A DNA stretch of 8,339 nt from Candidatus Coatesiibacteriota bacterium (lineage in GTDB: Bacteria > Oederibacteriota > CAKKQC01): positions 1 through 8,339 of the forward strand of contig JAHFSL010000081.1 of NCBI GenBank assembly GCA_023265785.1. Direction: 5' to 3'. The position numbers were made by a program, and so were the translations under genes. Below, one piece after another: positions 6,019-8,339 of the stretch. The notes below the pieces were generated by a model. It worked only from the letters and a program-made list of their open reading frames with translations. It had not been told where the DNA came from and searched no databases. How positions within the stretch are numbered: position 1 is the stretch's first letter; each line of letters starts with the position of its first letter.

Positions 6019-7824
6019 GGCGGGCCCGGGAGCACCGGGGCCAACGGGCTCAAGCTCTCCGCCGCGGCCCGGCCGGAAAGCATGGGGGGGGCGTTTACCG
6101 GGCTGGCGGACGACCTGAACGCCCTCTTCTGGAACCCGGCAGGACTCGCCCTCCTGCACAGCGCGCAGGTCAGCGTGATGCACGCCTCGTATGTGGCCGA
6201 TACGGGGTACGAGATGCTGGCCGCCGGCCTGCCCCTGGGGCCGCTGGGGACGGTGGGCGCCGCCGCCAGTTTCCTCAATTACGGCTCCTTCCCGAAGGTC
6301 TCCGGCGGCACCTCCGGGTTGCTCGGATCGCTGGCCCCCGCGGATATCTTTGTCGTCACGGGCTGGGGCCTGGCCCTGCCCCCGGTGTTCGGGCTGGACC
6401 GGATCCGTGCGGGGGTGAATGTGAAACTCACCTTCCAGCAGTTGTCCTACGCCACCCAGAGCGGGCTGGCCTTCACGGGCGGCCTGCTTTGGGACACCCC
6501 CCTCGAGGGGTTGCGTGCCGGCACGGTCGTGGACAATGCCGGAACGCTCGTCAACATCGGTGGTCTCCTGCCGCTCGCCTGGCAGGTGGGGGCGGCCTAC
6601 TCCCGGCAGGTCGTGCCGGACTGGAAGGCGACCGCCACGGCCGATACCAAGGTGCAGGTGGACACTTCGTTTCACGGCGGACTCGGTCTGGAAGTGACGG
6701 CCCATAACCTGGTGGCGGTCCGGGGTGGCTGGCGGGGCGGCGGTGCCGAGGGCGGCCCCACATTCGGATTGGGGGCCGGGTATCCCGTGGTCGCGCTGAA
6801 TCGTGAGCTCCGCCTCCAGCTCGATTACGCGTTGGCCGCCCACGGCCTGCTCGGCAGTGCCCAGCGCGCCCAGCTGACGGTGGGGTGGGGAGCGGCGATC
6901 CTCAAGCCAATGGGACCGCTGGCGATTGCCGGTGACTGGGAGGTGGCCCGCCTGAATTGGACCGGGCCCGGGCCGGCCTATCGCGTCGAAGTCCGGCCCG
7001 AGGCGGAAGCCGAGTGGGTCCAGCTCACGGACCGGCCACAGGCCGATGTGAGCTATGCGGCGACCGGCCTGCCACCGGCGAAATACCGGTTCCGGGTGAG
7101 CGTGGCCGACCCAGCCCGGCCGGCCTGGCGGGGTGCCTCGCGGGAAAGTGAATGGACTGTCCTGCCCCCGCCCCTGCCACCGCTGGAACTGCGCATCGTG
7201 CCCGACGGGCTGGACAACAAGCTGGCCTGGAAGGCCGGGGCCGGTCCTGCCTACCATGTCTATGCCGTGGCTGGCGGGGATCCCGAGCCGTTGCAGGTGA
7301 CGGAACGCCCGACTCCGGGGACCGAGTACTCGTTGAAGGGCCTGCCGCCGGGGGAATACACCTTCGTCGTGTCCTCGGCGGACCCGAAGCGGCCGGGCTG
7401 GAAAGGACCGCAATCCAATGAGACCCGGCTGGTCCTGGAGCCGCCCAAGGTGGAAGCCGGTCTTGAGGCGCTCAAGAATGTGCAGAAAAACCTTGGCAAG
7501 ATCCTCTTCGAAAATGACCGGGACCTGATCAATCTGGAGTCCGATGCGGTGCTTGCGGTCGTGGCGGATGTCCTCCAGCGATTCCCCCAATTCACGGTGC
7601 GGGTCGAAGGGCACACGGACAATCACGGGGGCCGGGACCATAACCGGAAGCTGTCCCAGGCCCGCGCGGAGGCCGTGGTACGCTATCTCGTCGAGAAGAA
7701 GGGCGTGGATGGGTCGCGGCTGGGCGCAAAGGGCTTTGGTGATGCCCGCCCGATCAGCGATAACGGAACGGAGGAAGGCCGGGCGGAGAACCGCCGGGTC
7801 GAGTTCATCGTCAACAATCTTTGA
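5965..7824 (+). CDS. PorV/UPF0164-like outer-membrane barrel fused to two FnIII-like modules and an OmpA peptidoglycan-binding domain
   Basis: A 619-residue envelope protein. Residues 1-18 are a signal peptide (MRGR, hydrophobic core, ARA cleavage site before Gly19). Residues about 26-310 match the PorV/UPF0164 family of FadL-like barrels: MGGAFTGLADD, then LFWNPAGLA, then alternating beta strands. Residues about 318-400 and 405-492 are two related FnIII-like modules sharing GPAYxV, a GLPPxxY turn and an ADPxRPxW motif. Residues about 503-619 are an OmpA C-terminal domain with EGHTDN, LSQARAEAVVRYL and NRRVEF. Asp552 and Arg567 sit 15 residues apart, as in peptidoglycan-binding OmpA proteins. 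GTG at 5965 is chosen because it keeps the full signal peptide and has an RBS; the next in-frame GTG (5980) would remove the positive n-region. The gene overlaps the giant repeat gene by 4 bases, suggesting an outer-membrane partner or anchor for it. The domain calls are strong; the partnership is inferred. Confidence 0.93.
   Translation: MRGRLVAGLLAAAVTARAGGPGSTGANGLKLSAAARPESMGGAFTGLADDLNALFWNPAGLALLHSAQVSVMHASYVADTGYEMLAAGLPLGPLGTVGAAASFLNYGSFPKVSGGTSGLLGSLAPADIFVVTGWGLALPPVFGLDRIRAGVNVKLTFQQLSYATQSGLAFTGGLLWDTPLEGLRAGTVVDNAGTLVNIGGLLPLAWQVGAAYSRQVVPDWKATATADTKVQVDTSFHGGLGLEVTAHNLVAVRGGWRGGGAEGGPTFGLGAGYPVVALNRELRLQLDYALAAHGLLGSAQRAQLTVGWGAAILKPMGPLAIAGDWEVARLNWTGPGPAYRVEVRPEAEAEWVQLTDRPQADVSYAATGLPPAKYRFRVSVADPARPAWRGASRESEWTVLPPPLPPLELRIVPDGLDNKLAWKAGAGPAYHVYAVAGGDPEPLQVTERPTPGTEYSLKGLPPGEYTFVVSSADPKRPGWKGPQSNETRLVLEPPKVEAGLEALKNVQKNLGKILFENDRDLINLESDAVLAVVADVLQRFPQFTVRVEGHTDNHGGRDHNRKLSQARAEAVVRYLVEKKGVDGSRLGAKGFGDARPISDNGTEEGRAENRRVEFIVNNL
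7471..7821 (+). other. OmpA C-terminal peptidoglycan-binding domain
   Basis: Residues 503-619 of the fusion protein. The motif order is ILFENDRDLI, VRVEGHTDN, LSQARAEAVVRYL, KGFGDARPI, then GRAENRRVEF, matching the OmpA/MotB/Pal family from end to end. Asp552 and Arg567, the pair that binds diaminopimelate in this family, are present, so the domain should be able to hold peptidoglycan. Confidence 0.93.
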
Positions 7825-7829
7825 GGAGG
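7825..7829 (+). promoter_or_regulatory. Ribosome binding site for the bitopic Ala/Pro/Lys-rich gene
   Basis: A perfect GGAGG, part of GAGGAGGG that begins within the stop codon of the PorV-OmpA gene, lies 6 bases before ATG at 7836. This is stronger than the RBS of the preceding gene and fixes the start. Confidence 0.85.
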
Positions 7830-7835
7830 GCACGC

Positions 7836-8339
7836 ATGGCACGCAAGAAGACACGGAAAGTGGCGACGAGAAAGGTGGCAGTGCGGACGGCACGCCGTCC
7901 GGTCGCGAGAACGGTCCGCCGTCCCGCCGCCCATTCCCGTCGTCGTGTCGCGGCACCCCGGGATTCCGGCCTGCCCATCATCCCGATCCTGGTCGTTGCG
8001 GCCATCCTGGCCGTCGGGTACCTGGCCATGCACCACGCCCCGGTGGAAACTCCGGCGGTCCCGGCGTCGGCCGCGAGGCCCGCGCCCAAGCCCCCCGTGA
8101 AGCCTGCGGCGAAGCACGCCGAATCCGGTCCGGCCACGAAAACAGTCACGGCCAAGCCCGCGCCGCAGCCCGCGAAGGTGGCGGCGCCGGCGCCCGCACC
8201 TGCGCCCAAGCCGTTGGCCGCCGCGCCGGTCCCGGCGAAGCCCGCGCCCAAGCCCGTTGCCGTGGCGCCCGCGCCTGCACCCAAGGTTGTCGCGGTCGCG
8301 CCTGCGCCCAAGCCCGTGGCGCCCGCCCCGGCACCCAAG
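7836..8339 (+). CDS. Bitopic membrane protein with basic cytoplasmic tail and Ala/Pro/Lys-rich periplasmic linker (3' partial)
   Basis: The frame is open to the right edge: 168 codons are visible and no stop is reached. Residues 1-42 are strongly basic (17 Arg/Lys, including KKTRK and SRRRV). Residues 45-65 (GLPIIPILVVAAILAVGYLAM, hydrophobic) form one transmembrane helix. From about residue 81 on, the chain is built of PAPKP-type repeats without predicted fold. The positive N-side predicts a cytoplasmic N-terminus with the linker in the periplasm. This layout is shared by TonB-like energy transducers, FtsN/SPOR-type peptidoglycan proteins and other envelope-spanning linkers; the domain that would decide lies beyond the window. 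It follows the PorV-OmpA gene after 11 bases with a strong RBS, so it is probably co-expressed. The basic tail could also bind nucleic acid or ribosomes; nothing in view proves this. Confidence 0.85.
   Translation, partial: MARKKTRKVATRKVAVRTARRPVARTVRRPAAHSRRRVAAPRDSGLPIIPILVVAAILAVGYLAMHHAPVETPAVPASAARPAPKPPVKPAAKHAESGPATKTVTAKPAPQPAKVAAPAPAPAPKPLAAAPVPAKPAPKPVAVAPAPAPKVVAVAPAPKPVAPAPAPK
8076..8339 (+). repeat. Low-complexity Ala/Pro/Lys coding repeats
   Basis: Irregular PAPKP/APAPK repeats encoded by recurrent short DNA words. GCGCCCAAG occurs at 8082-8090, 8202-8210, 8244-8252 and 8304-8312. The stretch runs off the right edge. The same DNA read on the minus strand gives spurious open frames rich in Gly and Ala. 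Confidence 0.8.

Noticed and set aside
6499..6510. Perfect 12-base palindrome CCCCTCGAGGGG as a possible operator
   Set aside because: It lies inside the barrel coding region, encodes ordinary residues (TPLEG), and has no paired site or promoter nearby. It is likely chance.
5902..7956. A minus-strand open frame of 684 codons opposite the PorV-OmpA gene
   Set aside because: The plus strand here encodes unmistakable PorV-like and OmpA motifs. The antisense product has no recognisable domain, and antisense frames of this kind are a common artefact in GC-rich genes.
7811..8338. Minus-strand Gly/Ala-rich frame (GAGAGAT-type repeats) resembling a PE-PGRS or silk-like protein
   Set aside because: It is the reverse complement of the PAPKP-coding repeats. 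The plus-strand frame has a perfect ribosome site, a charged tail and a transmembrane helix, so it is the real gene.

Overview
The window is a GC-rich (by eye about two-thirds G+C), densely coding, single-strand stretch holding three genes on the + strand. They are almost certainly one transcription unit: genes 1 and 2 overlap by 4 bases, and genes 2 and 3 are 11 bases apart. No RNA gene, mobile element, CRISPR array, terminator or internal promoter was recognised. The protein families point to a Gram-negative (diderm) bacterium. A PorV/UPF0164-type outer-membrane barrel, a FlgD-Ig/T9SS-like C-terminal domain and giant DUF11/CARDB-type repeat proteins occur together in lineages such as Elusimicrobiota, Omnitrophota, Fibrobacterota and other FCB-like groups. 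That placement is inference, and the phylum cannot be fixed from the sequence.

Region 1 (1-5968) is the 3' part, 1988 codons, of a giant repetitive secreted protein. It has at least seven complete and one partial DUF11-like beta-sandwich repeats of about 134 residues (2-2938), eight CARDB-like repeats of about 116 residues (2939-5698), and a terminal FlgD-Ig/T9SS-CTD-like domain (5699-5965). All eight DUF11-like repeats carry a cysteine pair with exactly the same spacing, CX16C. The whole array is almost free of lysine.

Region 2 (5965-7824) encodes an unusual three-part outer-membrane protein: signal peptide, PorV/UPF0164-like barrel, two fibronectin-III-like modules, and an OmpA-type peptidoglycan-binding domain with its key Asp and Arg present.

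Region 3 (7836 to the right edge) is the start of a bitopic inner-membrane protein. It has a strongly basic cytoplasmic tail, one transmembrane helix and a long Ala/Pro/Lys linker of the TonB/FtsN kind. Its C-terminal domain lies outside the window.

Read together, the genes suggest an envelope-spanning surface-display locus: a giant fibre with a C-terminal Ig-like sorting or anchor domain, a PorV-like outer-membrane partner tied to peptidoglycan, and an inner-membrane protein reaching into the periplasm. The parts are recognisable families. The idea that they form one system is a hypothesis.
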